Below, piece after piece: positions 1-7,958 of a DNA stretch of 64,000 bases. The notes under the pieces were generated by a model. That model was not told where the DNA came from, searched no databases, and worked only from the letters and a program-made list of their open reading frames with translations. The position numbers and the translations under genes were made by a program. This DNA comes from 630D-37 sp037478835 (GTDB lineage Bacteria > Chloroflexota > Anaerolineae > Anaerolineales > Villigracilaceae), in the NCBI GenBank assembly GCA_037478835.1, contig JBBFLV010000002.1:310001-374000 (forward strand), given 5' to 3'. Within the stretch, counting starts at the first letter, position 1, and each line of letters starts with the position of its first letter.

Positions 1-2
1 TG

Positions 3-413
3 CTGGCCTGTCTATTGCTCCTACCCGGCGTGCTTGGCATTGCCGTCCTACATCCCTATGAGTACACCTACTACAACAGCCTGATCGGAGGGCCGGCCGG
101 CGCCTTTGGGCGCTTTGAGACCGATTACTGGCTCACCTGCTACAAAGAAAGCGTCCGGCGGCTCAATGCGTTGCTGGATCACCCGGTGCGGCTTTTCGTC
201 TGGCGCGAGGCCTATATCGCCGCCGCCTATGCCGGCCCGAATGTCGAAGTCCACAGCCTGCGCGAAGAACCGGAAGGTGCAAAACGCGGGGATTATCTCC
301 TGGTCAACACTCGCGCCTTGGAAGATCGCGGCATCAATCCCTTCGCGCCGGAAATTTTCCGCGTGCAACGAGCCGGCGCTACATTTTGTATTGTTCGTCG
401 GCTGGGGAAATAG
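3..413 (+). CDS. C-terminal part of a membrane glycosyltransferase-like protein (5' cut by window)
   Basis: An open frame enters from the left edge and stops at 411-413, giving 136 residues of a longer protein. The visible part begins with a hydrophobic stretch (about residues 1-18, probably the last membrane helix), followed by a soluble tail containing EYTYYNSLIGG and FETDYWLTCYKE. Such a tail after the last helix is typical of family 39-like multi-membrane glycosyltransferases (PMT superfamily) in Chloroflexota; this family call is from memory of the motif and not proven. The first in-window start-like codon (TTG at 15) is internal and not the true start. Catalytic residues lie upstream of the window. 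Confidence 0.45.
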   Translation: MACLLLLPGVLGIAVLHPYEYTYYNSLIGGPAGAFGRFETDYWLTCYKESVRRLNALLDHPVRLFVWREAYIAAAYAGPNVEVHSLREEPEGAKRGDYLLVNTRALEDRGINPFAPEIFRVQRAGATFCIVRRLGK

Positions 414-541
414 CACTACTTTGTGGAAGGGCTATATACGTCCGTGTGCATCTGTGTTTCCCTTTTGTCTTTGCCCCCTGCATCCATCTCCTTCGTGTCT
501 CTCCCATCCATGCTTTTCCGTGTTCCCTTCACGTTACCGCT

Positions 542-2788
542 TTATGGATATTTCTGTCGCACAGCGCTCCCCATGCGGATGGTCTGACCGCTGGACGGTG
601 GATGGAGCGGAAGCAAAACGTGGAACTGGCTCCCTGGGAAGTGCACTTCATCGTAACCGGGGCTCTCGACCCATATCCGTCCCTTGTGGGCCTCGATCAC
701 GGCCTTGCAGAGTGCCAGCCCCAGTCCTGTACCGCCGCCCATAAAGCGCACCTTACTGGTAGAATGTCGTCCCACGTCACTGCTCTGGTAGAACTTGGTG
801 AAGATGGCCTCGCGTTGGGAAGGGTCTACGCCCACGCCGGTATCGCTGAAAATCAGCTCCAGTCCGCCGGTGGGCAAGTCCTGTGTGGGACGTCGTAGCT
901 TGGCCTCCACGCGCAGTTGTCCTCCATCGGGAGTGAATTTAATTCCATTTTCGATCAGCTGGAAAAATACCTTGGAAAGCAATGTTCGATCACCGGGAAC
1001 GAAGGGCAGAGCAGGAAGTTCAATGTGTAGGACCTGAGAACGTTGTGCCAATCGGGGTGCCAACGCTTCTGCCGCCTCCCGAACCAACACTCCGATATCG
1101 ACCATCTCGGTTTCTAGAGGGGAAGTATGTTGTGTCAACTGGGTGATGGCAAACATGCTTTCCAAGATGTTGTGCATGCGCAGGGTGCTCTCATGCATGC
1201 TTTTGAGAAAGGTGCGCACATCCGGGTCCAGATCTTCTTTTTCTAACAGCATTTCAACGTACCCGCGGATCACCGTCAAGGGTGTGCGCAGCTCATGGGA
1301 GGCAATGCTGATGAAATCGGCGCGTGTCCGATCCAGGCGTTCCACTTCCCGTTGAGCCTTTTCCAGGGCATGGGTAGTCTGGCGCAGCTCACGGTTCAGG
1401 CGCACCAGATCTTCCACCAATTTGGCATTTTCCAGTGCTACGGCGGTTTGTTGTCCCAGCGCAGTCAGGAGGGCCAGGTCCTGTTCGGAGAAAGGTTGCG
1501 CATTCAGCCGTGGACCAAAAGCAAAGAGGCCGATCCAGTTGCCTTTCGAGAAAACGGGCACGTAGACTTCCGTTTGCAGTGCTTGCAACCACTCTCGCTC
1601 AAAGGATGAGAGCCCTCGGAATTCCGGCAGGAAATCCACGTCGTATTGGAGCAGTGGTTGACCGCGCAGCAGAAAATCGGTGAGGGGATGGTTTTCGGGG
1701 AGCTCCAGCGGTTTGATCGGGCGCTCGGCAGGGTGACGCACCGCGCGCAAACGATAGCGCGTTGTCCCATTCTCATTGATTTTTTCCACCAAGAACAGAA
1801 AACCGTGCTGTAGCCCCACCGTTTCCATGATCAGGGCCACCGTGACCTGTGCTAGGCGTTGCATTTCCAGAATATGGCTGATATTCTGGCTATAAAGTTG
1901 GACGATGCGCGAGACATCCGGGCGTTCTGCGCGTAGCCAGCGATTGATCACCCGCTGCACCTGGTTTAGGAGCGGGGTGAAAAGAAGCGCCAATCCCAAC
2001 GCAATTAGACTTCCACTCCAAAGCGGGTTGTAATTTGGGCGATTTCCCAAAAAGCGTTCCGTCACCAAAGTGGTGACCAAATAGAGCATCCCGATGAGCA
2101 AAATGGTGGAAAGGTAGATCAGGACCACCCGCAGGATTTCACGCAGCGCCCTCACCCGATGATGGGTAAACAGATAGATCACCACCCACACCATTCCCAG
2201 GCGCGCGGGATGAAAGCCGGGCATGGCCCAGACGAAGGTCATCCAACCATCCAGGGCAAAAAGGAGCAGGATTACCCCCCAATAAGTGAAACGGGCACGG
2301 TGCATGGGCTGATGGAGGCGCCGCGCTTCGCCCAGAGCGAAAAGCGTCATGCTCAGACCCAAGAAGAGCCAACCGCCGAAGGCGCCAAGCGCCGGGAGCG
2401 CTTCGCGTGGCAGGATGTAGTTCCCTCGTTCCCAGATGATTTCCGGCAGGCGCGGATGGAGTGCTGCCAGCCCGATCACCAGCAATGGCCAGGGCCAAGC
2501 TGCCACACTTGCCCGGAGCACATTGCGCCCCCGGAAGTTCACCAGGAGCAGCCACAATGCAATTGCTATTCCCAGGGCAATGTAGGTTTCCCAGAAAGTC
2601 GCCGTTTGCCTTGCTCCCTGCAACATCTGGAAGAGCACCAGGCCTCGTCCCAGGAGGGGGATTGCCAGCAAAAGTGTCAACAGGAAGCCGCTTTTTCTTT
2701 CAGGGTTGGAGCGCCAAATGCGCCATATCCCCCAGGCGTAAAAGATGATCTCAAGTCCTGCCAGAAGCGGGAGAGAGAGTTGGGTCAT
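542..2788 (-). CDS. membrane-bound GAF sensor histidine kinase
   Basis: 748 residues. The N-terminal third has about eight hydrophobic helices (residues ~1-235) and no obvious periplasmic sensor domain, so the membrane region itself may sense. A GAF-type domain follows (~310-455), then a short coiled coil (~460-490), the HisKA dimerisation domain with the H-box SHELRTPL (phospho-accepting His about residue 498), and a HATPase_c domain with N-box LIENGIKFTPDGG, G1 FSDTGVGV and G2 GGGTGLGLAL. It should autophosphorylate and pass phosphate to a response regulator, which is not adjacent. A TTG codon lies directly before the ATG at 2788; ATG is preferred. It is transcribed divergently from the enoyl-CoA hydratase gene. 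Ligand unknown. Confidence 0.9.
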   Translation of the reverse strand: MTQLSLPLLAGLEIIFYAWGIWRIWRSNPERKSGFLLTLLLAIPLLGRGLVLFQMLQGARQTATFWETYIALGIAIALWLLLVNFRGRNVLRASVAAWPWPLLVIGLAALHPRLPEIIWERGNYILPREALPALGAFGGWLFLGLSMTLFALGEARRLHQPMHRARFTYWGVILLLFALDGWMTFVWAMPGFHPARLGMVWVVIYLFTHHRVRALREILRVVLIYLSTILLIGMLYLVTTLVTERFLGNRPNYNPLWSGSLIALGLALLFTPLLNQVQRVINRWLRAERPDVSRIVQLYSQNISHILEMQRLAQVTVALIMETVGLQHGFLFLVEKINENGTTRYRLRAVRHPAERPIKPLELPENHPLTDFLLRGQPLLQYDVDFLPEFRGLSSFEREWLQALQTEVYVPVFSKGNWIGLFAFGPRLNAQPFSEQDLALLTALGQQTAVALENAKLVEDLVRLNRELRQTTHALEKAQREVERLDRTRADFISIASHELRTPLTVIRGYVEMLLEKEDLDPDVRTFLKSMHESTLRMHNILESMFAITQLTQHTSPLETEMVDIGVLVREAAEALAPRLAQRSQVLHIELPALPFVPGDRTLLSKVFFQLIENGIKFTPDGGQLRVEAKLRRPTQDLPTGGLELIFSDTGVGVDPSQREAIFTKFYQSSDVGRHSTSKVRFMGGGTGLGLALCKAVIEAHKGRIWVESPGYDEVHFPGSQFHVLLPLHPPSSGQTIRMGSAVRQKYP

Positions 2789-2861
2789 CAATCTCTAAGT
2801 ATACCTGAAACGGATTTATAATGAGCCCAGGATCGCAAATTTTTCTTCCGGAGGTCCTCTT

Positions 2862-3635
2862 ATGTCCTATACAAACATCCTCACCGAACGACGCGGACGG
2901 GTTGGTTTGATCACACTGAATCGTCCGCAGGCCATGAATGCCCTCAACCGCACCTTGCTGAGCGAGCTGATGGATGCACTAGAAGCCTTCGATGCCGATC
3001 CGGAAGTGGGGGCGATGGTGATCGCAGGGAATGAAAAGGCGTTCGCCGCCGGAGCAGATATCAAAGAGATGGCCGAGGCCTCGGCGGTAGAAATGCTCGA
3101 ACGCGATACGATCGGCCTGTTCGATCGCATTCGGCGCATCAAGAAACCGGTCATTGCGGCTGTTTCCGGCTGGGCCTTGGGCGGCGGGTGTGAGTTGGCC
3201 ATGTCCTGCGATATGATCGTTGCCTCGGAGACGGCGCGCTTCGGTCAGCCGGAGATCACGATTGGCGTTATCCCCGGTGCCGGCGGCACCCAGCGCCTGA
3301 CGCGCACCGTGGGCAAGGCACTGGCGATGGAGATGGTGCTAAACAATCGCACGCTGAGTGCCCAAGAAGCGCTGCAATTCGGTCTGGTGAATCGCGTCGT
3401 CCCGGTCGAGCGCTACCTTGAAGAGGCACTGACCTTGGCAGAAGAGATCGCCTCCCGCGCGCCGCTGGCGGTGCGCCTGGGGAAGGAAGCCGTCAACGCC
3501 GCCTTGGAAACCAGCTTAAGTGAAGGGCTGGCAGCCGAGCGTCGCAATTTCTATTTACTCTTTGCGACCGAAGACCAGAAAGAAGGGATGAAAGCCTTCA
3601 TCGAGAAACGAAAACCGCAGTGGAAAGGGAAGTGA
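2862..3635 (+). CDS. enoyl-CoA hydratase/isomerase (crotonase family)
   Basis: 257 residues, the usual length for a single-domain crotonase. It should add water across trans-2-enoyl-CoA in beta-oxidation or a related acyl-CoA pathway. The oxyanion-hole segment FAAGADIKEM is at 61-70, and both catalytic glutamates are present: Glu111 in GGGCEL and Glu131 in GQPEITIG, 20 residues apart as in the mammalian mitochondrial enzyme. A GGAGG ribosome site precedes the ATG. The next gene begins 4 bases after the stop, so the two are probably cotranscribed, although no pathway link to an acetyltransferase is evident. Substrate chain length cannot be read from the sequence. Confidence 0.92.
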   Translation: MSYTNILTERRGRVGLITLNRPQAMNALNRTLLSELMDALEAFDADPEVGAMVIAGNEKAFAAGADIKEMAEASAVEMLERDTIGLFDRIRRIKKPVIAAVSGWALGGGCELAMSCDMIVASETARFGQPEITIGVIPGAGGTQRLTRTVGKALAMEMVLNNRTLSAQEALQFGLVNRVVPVERYLEEALTLAEEIASRAPLAVRLGKEAVNAALETSLSEGLAAERRNFYLLFATEDQKEGMKAFIEKRKPQWKGK

Positions 3636-3639
3636 GGCG

Positions 3640-4425
3640 ATGTGGCGATTCCGCGATCTGCGCGCTGCTCTTCGTTCACTGGAGCTGCCGCGAGCGCCGC
3701 TGATCGTCCATGCCTCATTGCGCAAGATCGGACCGATCCAGGGTGGCGCAGAAACCTTACTGGCGGCACTCCTGGAGATTGCTCCGGGGATCATGGCGCC
3801 TACCTTCACGTACCGTACGATGGTCACGCCGCGGGTGGGGCCGCCCTGGAACGGAGTGGACTATCAGGCAGAGCAACCTCATAACAGCCGGGCGGAGTTC
3901 TTCCGCCCGGATTTGCCTGCCGATCCCCTCATGGGCATATTGCCGGAAGTCCTGCGCAAGCATCCGCTTGCCCGACGTACAAGTCACCCGATCCTTTCGT
4001 TTGCGGCCATCGGGCTAGATGAAGCACTGGATGTACAGACCTTATACGAACCGTTAGCACCGATCCGGGTGCTCCATGAGATGGGAGGTTGGGTGTTACT
4101 TCTGGGAGTTGATCATACGGTCAATACCAGCATTCACTATGCCGAACGTCTGGCCGGGCGCAAACAGTTTCTGCGTTGGGCGCTCACGCCGCGTGGCGTC
4201 GTGGCCTGCCCGGGGTTTCCCGGTTGCTCCTTAGGGTTTGAAAGGATCCGTCCGTATCTAGAAGGCCGGACACATTGTACCTCTCTCGGTGAAGCCCGAC
4301 TGGAGGCCATTCCGCTTGTCGAATTGGTGAGGGTGGTGCGGGAGCGATTGACCGAAGATAGGCTGGCCTTGCTCTGTGATGCGCCGAACTGCCTGCGCTG
4401 CGAAGCGGTGAGGGCTGGTTCGTAA
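3640..4425 (+). CDS. AAC(3)-family aminoglycoside N-acetyltransferase-like protein
   Basis: 261 residues matching the Antibiotic_NAT (AAC(3)/YokD) fold: VHASLRKIG near the N-terminus, APTFTY, RTSHPILSF with its conserved His, LLLGVDHTVNTSIHYAE, and the C-terminal part of the CoA-binding region. Family members transfer acetyl from acetyl-CoA to the 3-amino group of 2-deoxystreptamine aminoglycosides or to other small amines. Environmental chromosomal members often have no proven resistance role, so resistance is not claimed. The start directly after the crotonase stop with GTGAGGCG as ribosome site suggests translational coupling. It ends with a cysteine pair (DAPNCLRCE) not typical of the family. 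Confidence 0.8.
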   Translation: MWRFRDLRAALRSLELPRAPLIVHASLRKIGPIQGGAETLLAALLEIAPGIMAPTFTYRTMVTPRVGPPWNGVDYQAEQPHNSRAEFFRPDLPADPLMGILPEVLRKHPLARRTSHPILSFAAIGLDEALDVQTLYEPLAPIRVLHEMGGWVLLLGVDHTVNTSIHYAERLAGRKQFLRWALTPRGVVACPGFPGCSLGFERIRPYLEGRTHCTSLGEARLEAIPLVELVRVVRERLTEDRLALLCDAPNCLRCEAVRAGS

Positions 4426-4610
4426 TCCGTGCTTATCCGCAATCCGTTTCGATCCGTGTCCCATTCTACATAGCCTATAGGGTAAAACGTGTTTCAAATT
4501 TCCTCGGGAACTTTTTGGGCACTTTCGATGTCTTCTGGACAGAGAGAACCGAGTTTGCATTCGGATGCGGAAAACGATTTGCATCGGGGTTTGTCGCAAG
4601 AGGTGCGAAA

Positions 4611-5246
4611 ATGATCTTTAAGACCCGGCGCTTTATCTTTCCGATTCTGCTCATGCTCTTTGCCTGTGTGCCGGTTGCTGAAAAGGGTGGAGTGGTCCCA
4701 TCAAATGGGAGGCAGATCGCCACGTATCCGGTGGTGGGGATGAGCTCGGAGGAAAAGGGTCAGACTCAACCCGCTGCGGCAGAAGACGAAAAGAACGCTA
4801 AGCCTGGTTTGCCTGCTTCTATGGCCACGAGCCTCTATGAAGAACCCATCTATCGCTTTTCGATCGAATATCCTGTGGCGTTTCTCTTCCGCCGTGTTTC
4901 CGAAGATCGGCTGACGGGCCTGAACCCACAGCCGGTTGCGGCTTTTGTCATTCTACGTCCCGAGATGTCCAAGGTCGTGGAAGAGGGGCTGGAGCCCGCG
5001 GACTTGGAAATTTACGTTTTTCCGCTTGGCGATACATCCTCTCTGGAGTCCTGGTTGAAATCCAATGGATTCCTGGATGGTGCCTTTGTGCGCCGCAGGA
5101 TTGAATCGGGGATCGAAGTCTGCGCTTCCACTTTGATCGCTCCTGGTTGTAGCTACTTCTTCCTGGGAAGGGAATGGGTTTACCGCCTAACGCCGGCTAC
5201 TCTGGAAGGCGAACATCTTGTTTCGACTTTCCGGGTCTTACCTTGA
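4611..5246 (+). CDS. putative lipoprotein of unknown function
   Basis: 211 residues from the ATG at 4611, which has an AAGAGGTG ribosome site; an upstream in-frame ATG at 4515 would bury the signal peptide and is rejected. The N-terminus is a lipoprotein signal (Lys/Arg-rich start, hydrophobic core, lipobox LFAC with Cys about residue 18). A low-complexity linker follows, then a compact domain with YRFSIEYPVAF and LESWLKSNGF, resembling the PsbP-like fold often found in bacterial surface lipoproteins. The similarity is judged by eye and weak. It stands alone, convergent to the ribosomal protein operon. Confidence 0.7.
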   Translation: MIFKTRRFIFPILLMLFACVPVAEKGGVVPSNGRQIATYPVVGMSSEEKGQTQPAAAEDEKNAKPGLPASMATSLYEEPIYRFSIEYPVAFLFRRVSEDRLTGLNPQPVAAFVILRPEMSKVVEEGLEPADLEIYVFPLGDTSSLESWLKSNGFLDGAFVRRRIESGIEVCASTLIAPGCSYFFLGREWVYRLTPATLEGEHLVSTFRVLP

Positions 5247-5268
5247 GGTTTAGATCGGCCTTTGGCGG

Positions 5269-5301
5269 AAACAAAAAGGCACGAAGAGTGCTCTTCGTGC
5301 C
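5269..5301 (-). terminator. intrinsic terminator of the rplU-rpmA-rpmE operon
   Basis: An 11-bp perfect inverted repeat (GGCACGAAGAG / CTCTTCGTGCC, 5278-5301) is followed on the minus strand by TTTTTGTTT. It lies 26 bases beyond the rpmE stop. No T-tract follows on the plus side, so it is read as a minus-strand terminator. Confidence 0.88.
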
Positions 5302-5326
5302 TCCATGGATGTAAAGGGGGAAACGA

Positions 5327-5800
5327 TCAGGCTGCCGAAGTTTGCGGTGTGGGCACTTCGTAGCCCAGCGAGCGCAGTTTGCGGCGGGCGTCGATCAGGG
5401 CCTTGCGGCCAAAGCCTTCGATGGCCAGTACCGCTTCGTCCCCTTCGGCCATTTTCTCGATCAGCTGACCGATGGTGGTAATGCCGGCATTCTGCAGCGC
5501 CTTTTCGACGCGCGGCCCAAGGTCCAGATCGCTGATCGGGCGCGAGGGGGCGCGTCGTTCCCGTTCGCGGGCTTCGCGTTCGGCCTCGTAGGCCTGGCGC
5601 GCTTGGAGTTTGCGCTGGAAGCGATCGACCTGACCTTCAATATCCACGATGCGTTGCTGCTCGCCGGTAAAGAAGGGATGGCATTTGGAGCAAATTTCGA
5701 CGTGAATCTCTTTCTTGGTCGACCCGGTCGTCCAAGTGTTCCCGCAGGCGCAGATCACGCGGGCGTTCGGATAATAAGTGGGGTGAATTTTCGCTTTCAT
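5327..5800 (-). CDS. rpmE: ribosomal protein bL31 with a long C-terminal extension
   Basis: 157 residues, about twice the usual bL31 length. Residues 1-70 are a zinc-type bL31: CAC at 17-19 and CSKC at 37-40 supply the four zinc cysteines, followed by the signature HPFFTGEQ. Residues ~70-95 are charged and likely coiled (AYEAEREARERERR). Residues ~100-150 form a helix-hairpin-helix-like domain (RVEKALQNAGITTIGQL, IEGFGRKALIDARRKL) that closely resembles the C-terminal domain of RNA polymerase alpha subunit. The core role is in the large subunit near the central protuberance and bridge B1b. The role of the extension is unknown. Last gene of the rplU-rpmA-rpmE operon, 11 bases after rpmA. Confidence 0.93.
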   Translation of the reverse strand: MKAKIHPTYYPNARVICACGNTWTTGSTKKEIHVEICSKCHPFFTGEQQRIVDIEGQVDRFQRKLQARQAYEAEREARERERRAPSRPISDLDLGPRVEKALQNAGITTIGQLIEKMAEGDEAVLAIEGFGRKALIDARRKLRSLGYEVPTPQTSAA

Positions 5801-5811
5801 AAGAGCCTCTG

Positions 5812-6075
5812 TTATGCTTCCTCAGGGACCGGGATAACGTTGACGCGCTTACGACCGCGCACCACGTCGAAGTGAACAATGCCATCCGTCAGGGCAAAGA
5901 GCGTGTCATCGCCACCGATGCCAACGTTCAAGCCGGGCTTGACGCGCGTGCCGCGCTGCCGTACCAGGATATTCCCTGCCAGCACGTATTGACCGGCATA
6001 GCGTTTCACGCCTAAACGTTTGGAATTGGAGTCGCGCCCATTGCGACTGGAACCGCCACCTTTTTTGTGTGCCAT
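5812..6075 (-). CDS. rpmA: ribosomal protein bL27
   Basis: 87 residues, normal length. The N-terminus MAHKKGGGSSRNGRDSNSKR is the classic bL27 tail that reaches the peptidyl transferase centre. There is no Firmicutes-type cleavable N-terminal extension, so no protease processing is expected. It sits between rplU and rpmE with gaps of about 12 bases, consistent with one transcript. Confidence 0.98.
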   Translation of the reverse strand: MAHKKGGGSSRNGRDSNSKRLGVKRYAGQYVLAGNILVRQRGTRVKPGLNVGIGGDDTLFALTDGIVHFDVVRGRKRVNVIPVPEEA

Positions 6076-6087
6076 AAGAACCTCCGT

Positions 6088-6441
6088 TTACGCTTTGCGG
6101 CTTTTCTGGCGTGCTTTGCCTTCTGAAAACTCAATGGATTCGATTTGCAGGCGGGTATACTGTTGACGATGCCCACCCTTTACGCGGATGCGCTTCTTCG
6201 GCACGTAGTGGAACGTGGTCACTTTGGGACCTTTGAAGTGTTCCAGCACCGTGGCGCGCACGGTCACACCTTCCACGAACGGCGTGCCCACCTGCACTTC
6301 GCCATCACGAGCGAGAAGAAGCACGCGATCCAGTTCGATCTGTTCGCCGGGCTGATTGGGCAGGCGATCCACTTCGATCGTTGCCCCTACGCCGGCACGA
6401 TATTGTTTGCCACCACTCTCAAGAATTACGTATTCACTCAT
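6088..6441 (-). CDS. rplU: ribosomal protein bL21
   Basis: 117 residues from the ATG at 6441, chosen because an AGGAG site lies about 10 bases upstream and because the product then begins MSEYVILESGGKQYR, the normal bL21 start; an in-frame start 18 bases further out adds a non-conserved hexapeptide. Motifs include GTPFVEGVTVRATV and KRIRVKGGHRQQYT, the rRNA-binding C-terminal part. First gene of the rplU-rpmA-rpmE operon, driven by the promoter at 6561-6589. Confidence 0.97.
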   Translation of the reverse strand: MSEYVILESGGKQYRAGVGATIEVDRLPNQPGEQIELDRVLLLARDGEVQVGTPFVEGVTVRATVLEHFKGPKVTTFHYVPKKRIRVKGGHRQQYTRLQIESIEFSEGKARQKSRKA

Positions 6442-6526
6442 CCTTTTCACTCCTGGCATTCGCTTCGCCGGGCGCTACGCGGGAAATCCAACGCGCACGA
6501 CCGGGGAAGCCGGGATACATACACTC

Positions 6527-6549
6527 GCCCCAGCACCTTCTGCCGGGGC
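6527..6549 (-). promoter_or_regulatory. hairpin in the rplU 5' leader
   Basis: In the predicted rplU transcript, starting near 6554, a 9-bp stem with one G-U pair (GCCCCGGCA / TGCTGGGGC) and a five-base loop begins within a few nucleotides of the 5' end. The leader is about 110 nt. Ribosomal protein leaders for L21 are known in other bacteria; whether this is one is inference. No T-tract follows, so it is not a terminator. Confidence 0.4.
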
Positions 6550-6560
6550 AAAGCGAGGTT

Positions 6561-6589
6561 ATTATACTGCTAAGGGGTGGAAACGTCAA
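6561..6589 (-). promoter_or_regulatory. sigma-70 type promoter for rplU-rpmA-rpmE
   Basis: On the minus strand TTGACG (6584-6589) is followed after exactly 17 bases by TATAAT (6561-6566). This is a near-consensus housekeeping promoter about 110 bases upstream of the rplU start. Confidence 0.85.
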
Positions 6590-6633
6590 TGAAAATGCGC
6601 AGCCGGTTTGCGGTTTTGGCTTCCGCTTCTCCC

Positions 6634-6662
6634 TTGACGTAGCTCTTCGATCGGGCTACAAT
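6634..6662 (+). promoter_or_regulatory. sigma-70 type promoter for the 6711 gene
   Basis: TTGACG (6634-6639), 17-base spacer, TACAAT (6657-6662). It is back to back with the rplU promoter, so the two transcripts diverge. The expected transcript start is near 6669, leaving a leader of only about 42 nt before the ATG at 6711. Confidence 0.8.
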
Positions 6663-6670
6663 TTGGTCAG

Positions 6671-6704
6671 GCCTCCAGAAGGAGGCACATTTTTTGCCTG
6701 GAGG
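6671..6704 (+). promoter_or_regulatory. leader hairpins with terminator-like and ribosome-site-sequestering alternatives
   Basis: GCCTCC (6671-6676) can pair with GGAGGC (6681-6686), giving a short stem followed by six T residues, like a small terminator at the very 5' end of the transcript. The same CCTCCAG segment (6672-6678) is also complementary over 7 bases to CTGGAGG (6698-6704), which is the ribosome site of the 6711 gene. The two pairings exclude each other. A regulatory role is inference. Confidence 0.45.
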
Positions 6705-6710
6705 GTCGCC

Positions 6711-7166
6711 ATGTCGGAACTGCCGCAGGTTGTGAATCTCCATCAGACGAACGTTGCACAAGTTGCCGCAGAAATGGTGCGTGCCTCGCAATGCGGTGTA
6801 CAAGAGCTGCGGGCGGCGGAAGTGGATATGCGCCAAACGGCAGTTCAACAGGCACATGCCGATCACCTGAAGGCCCATCAATCGGCTATCTTCTCCCTCC
6901 GGGCGGGAGATGCCTCGCTGGAGCAATGTTCACTGGCCTATGCCCAAAGCGGTACATTGTCCCTAACTTCCACCCGTGCTCTGGTTTTGCGTGGCGGGCG
7001 GGTTCAGGCGAACGATGCGCGCGTCGGTGTTTTGCTGGCAGAGCATGTGGAAGGGAATGTACAGGTCTTGTTCTCGCGTCGCGAGGCATTGATCATCGGT
7101 TTGTTAGCCGGCCTGCTTTCCGGTGTTTTTTACCTTTTGGGCCGTGCGTTTTTTCGCAAATCCTAA
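6711..7166 (+). CDS. small tail-anchored membrane protein, unknown function
   Basis: 151 residues from the ATG at 6711, which has a strong GGAGGG site; upstream in-frame codons run through the promoter and are rejected. The body is hydrophilic, with weak repeats of short beta-prone segments (SLRAGDASLEQCSLAYAQSGTLSL), suggesting a beta-helix-like or polymer-forming region. One hydrophobic helix near the C-terminus (ALIIGLLAGLLSGVFYLLG, ~125-143) is followed by a basic end (RAFFRKS), so the protein is probably anchored by its C-terminus with the body in the cytoplasm. I do not recognise the family. It has its own strong promoter and an odd leader. Confidence 0.72.
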   Translation: MSELPQVVNLHQTNVAQVAAEMVRASQCGVQELRAAEVDMRQTAVQQAHADHLKAHQSAIFSLRAGDASLEQCSLAYAQSGTLSLTSTRALVLRGGRVQANDARVGVLLAEHVEGNVQVLFSRREALIIGLLAGLLSGVFYLLGRAFFRKS

Positions 7167-7178
7167 ACGGTGAATAGC

Positions 7179-7208
7179 CACCCGACGAACGTTGGGTGAG
7201 ATTTTCTC
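7179..7208 (+). terminator. possible weak terminator after the 6711 gene
   Basis: A 9-bp stem with one G-T pair (CACCCGACG / CGTTGGGTG, 7179-7198) with a tight loop lies 13 bases after the stop at 7166 and is followed by AGATTTTCTC. The T-run is short. It could instead belong to an rplY leader. Confidence 0.35.
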
Positions 7209-7264
7209 AAAAGGGCGAGGGTAGCTCCCTGTGGCGGGAGTGAGAGGCGCCCGAGGAGTGTGAA

Positions 7265-7906
7265 ATGGAAAAAATCGTTCTCAAAGCCACACCCCGAGAT
7301 GTAACGGGGAAGAAAGTCAATGCCATGCGGCGGCAGGGTTTGCTGCCGGCCATCATTTATGGCAAGCATTTTGATCCGATGCCGATCTTCCTGGATGCTC
7401 ATCAGGCGGCAAAGACCTTGGCACACCTTTCTACCTCCAGCCTGGTCACGCTAGAGATCGACGGCAAGGAATATCCGGCCCTGGTGCGTGAAAAGCAACG
7501 CGATGTGCTCAAGGGGCATTTGTTGCATGTCGATTTCCTCGCCGTCTCGATGACCGAGAAGATCCGCACAACCGTGGCAATTGAACTGGTCGGCACGGCT
7601 CCGGCGGTCAAGGACTACAATGCCGTTCTGGTGACCGGCTTGGACGAGGTGGAGATCGAGTGTCTGCCCTCCGATTTGCCGGAACGCATTGTGGTGGACC
7701 TTTCGGCGCTCAAGGAGATCGGCGATGGTATCTACGTGCGCGATCTGCCGCTTTCGGATAAGGTGCGCGTTCTGGAAGATCCGGATGAACTGATCGTCGT
7801 GGCGACCGCCGCTGAGACGGAAGAAGAAGGCGAGGCCGTCACAGAAGAAGCCGCCGAACCGGAAGTGATCGAGCGTGGCAAGAAAGAAGAGCCTGAAGAA
7901 GAGTAA
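7265..7906 (+). CDS. rplY: ribosomal protein bL25 (CTC/TL5 type)
   Basis: 213 residues, the long two-domain bL25 form. The N-terminal ~95 residues are the 5S rRNA-binding domain (RDVTGKKVNAMRRQGLLPAIIYG). The C-terminal TL5-type beta domain (~100-185) contains VEIECLPSDLPERIVVDLS. An acidic tail (ETEEEGEAVTEEAAEPE) ends the protein, as in many CTC proteins. A GGAG site precedes the ATG. The gene appears monocistronic and is followed by a strong terminator. Confidence 0.95.
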   Translation: MEKIVLKATPRDVTGKKVNAMRRQGLLPAIIYGKHFDPMPIFLDAHQAAKTLAHLSTSSLVTLEIDGKEYPALVREKQRDVLKGHLLHVDFLAVSMTEKIRTTVAIELVGTAPAVKDYNAVLVTGLDEVEIECLPSDLPERIVVDLSALKEIGDGIYVRDLPLSDKVRVLEDPDELIVVATAAETEEEGEAVTEEAAEPEVIERGKKEEPEEE

Positions 7907-7924
7907 GTCCCCCTTTTCTTTCAA

Positions 7925-7958
7925 GACAGCCATCGAAACAGATGGCTGTCATTTTTTT
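7925..7958 (+). terminator. intrinsic terminator of rplY
   Basis: Perfect 10-bp stem GACAGCCATC / GATGGCTGTC with a six-base loop, followed by ATTTTTTT. It overlaps the 3' end of the convergent NUDIX gene by a few bases; the T-tract faces only the plus strand. Confidence 0.93.

Noticed and set aside
3640..4425. Calling the AAC(3)-like gene an antibiotic resistance determinant
   Set aside because: Family membership is clear but it sits in a housekeeping setting with no mobile context, and environmental members often lack resistance activity.
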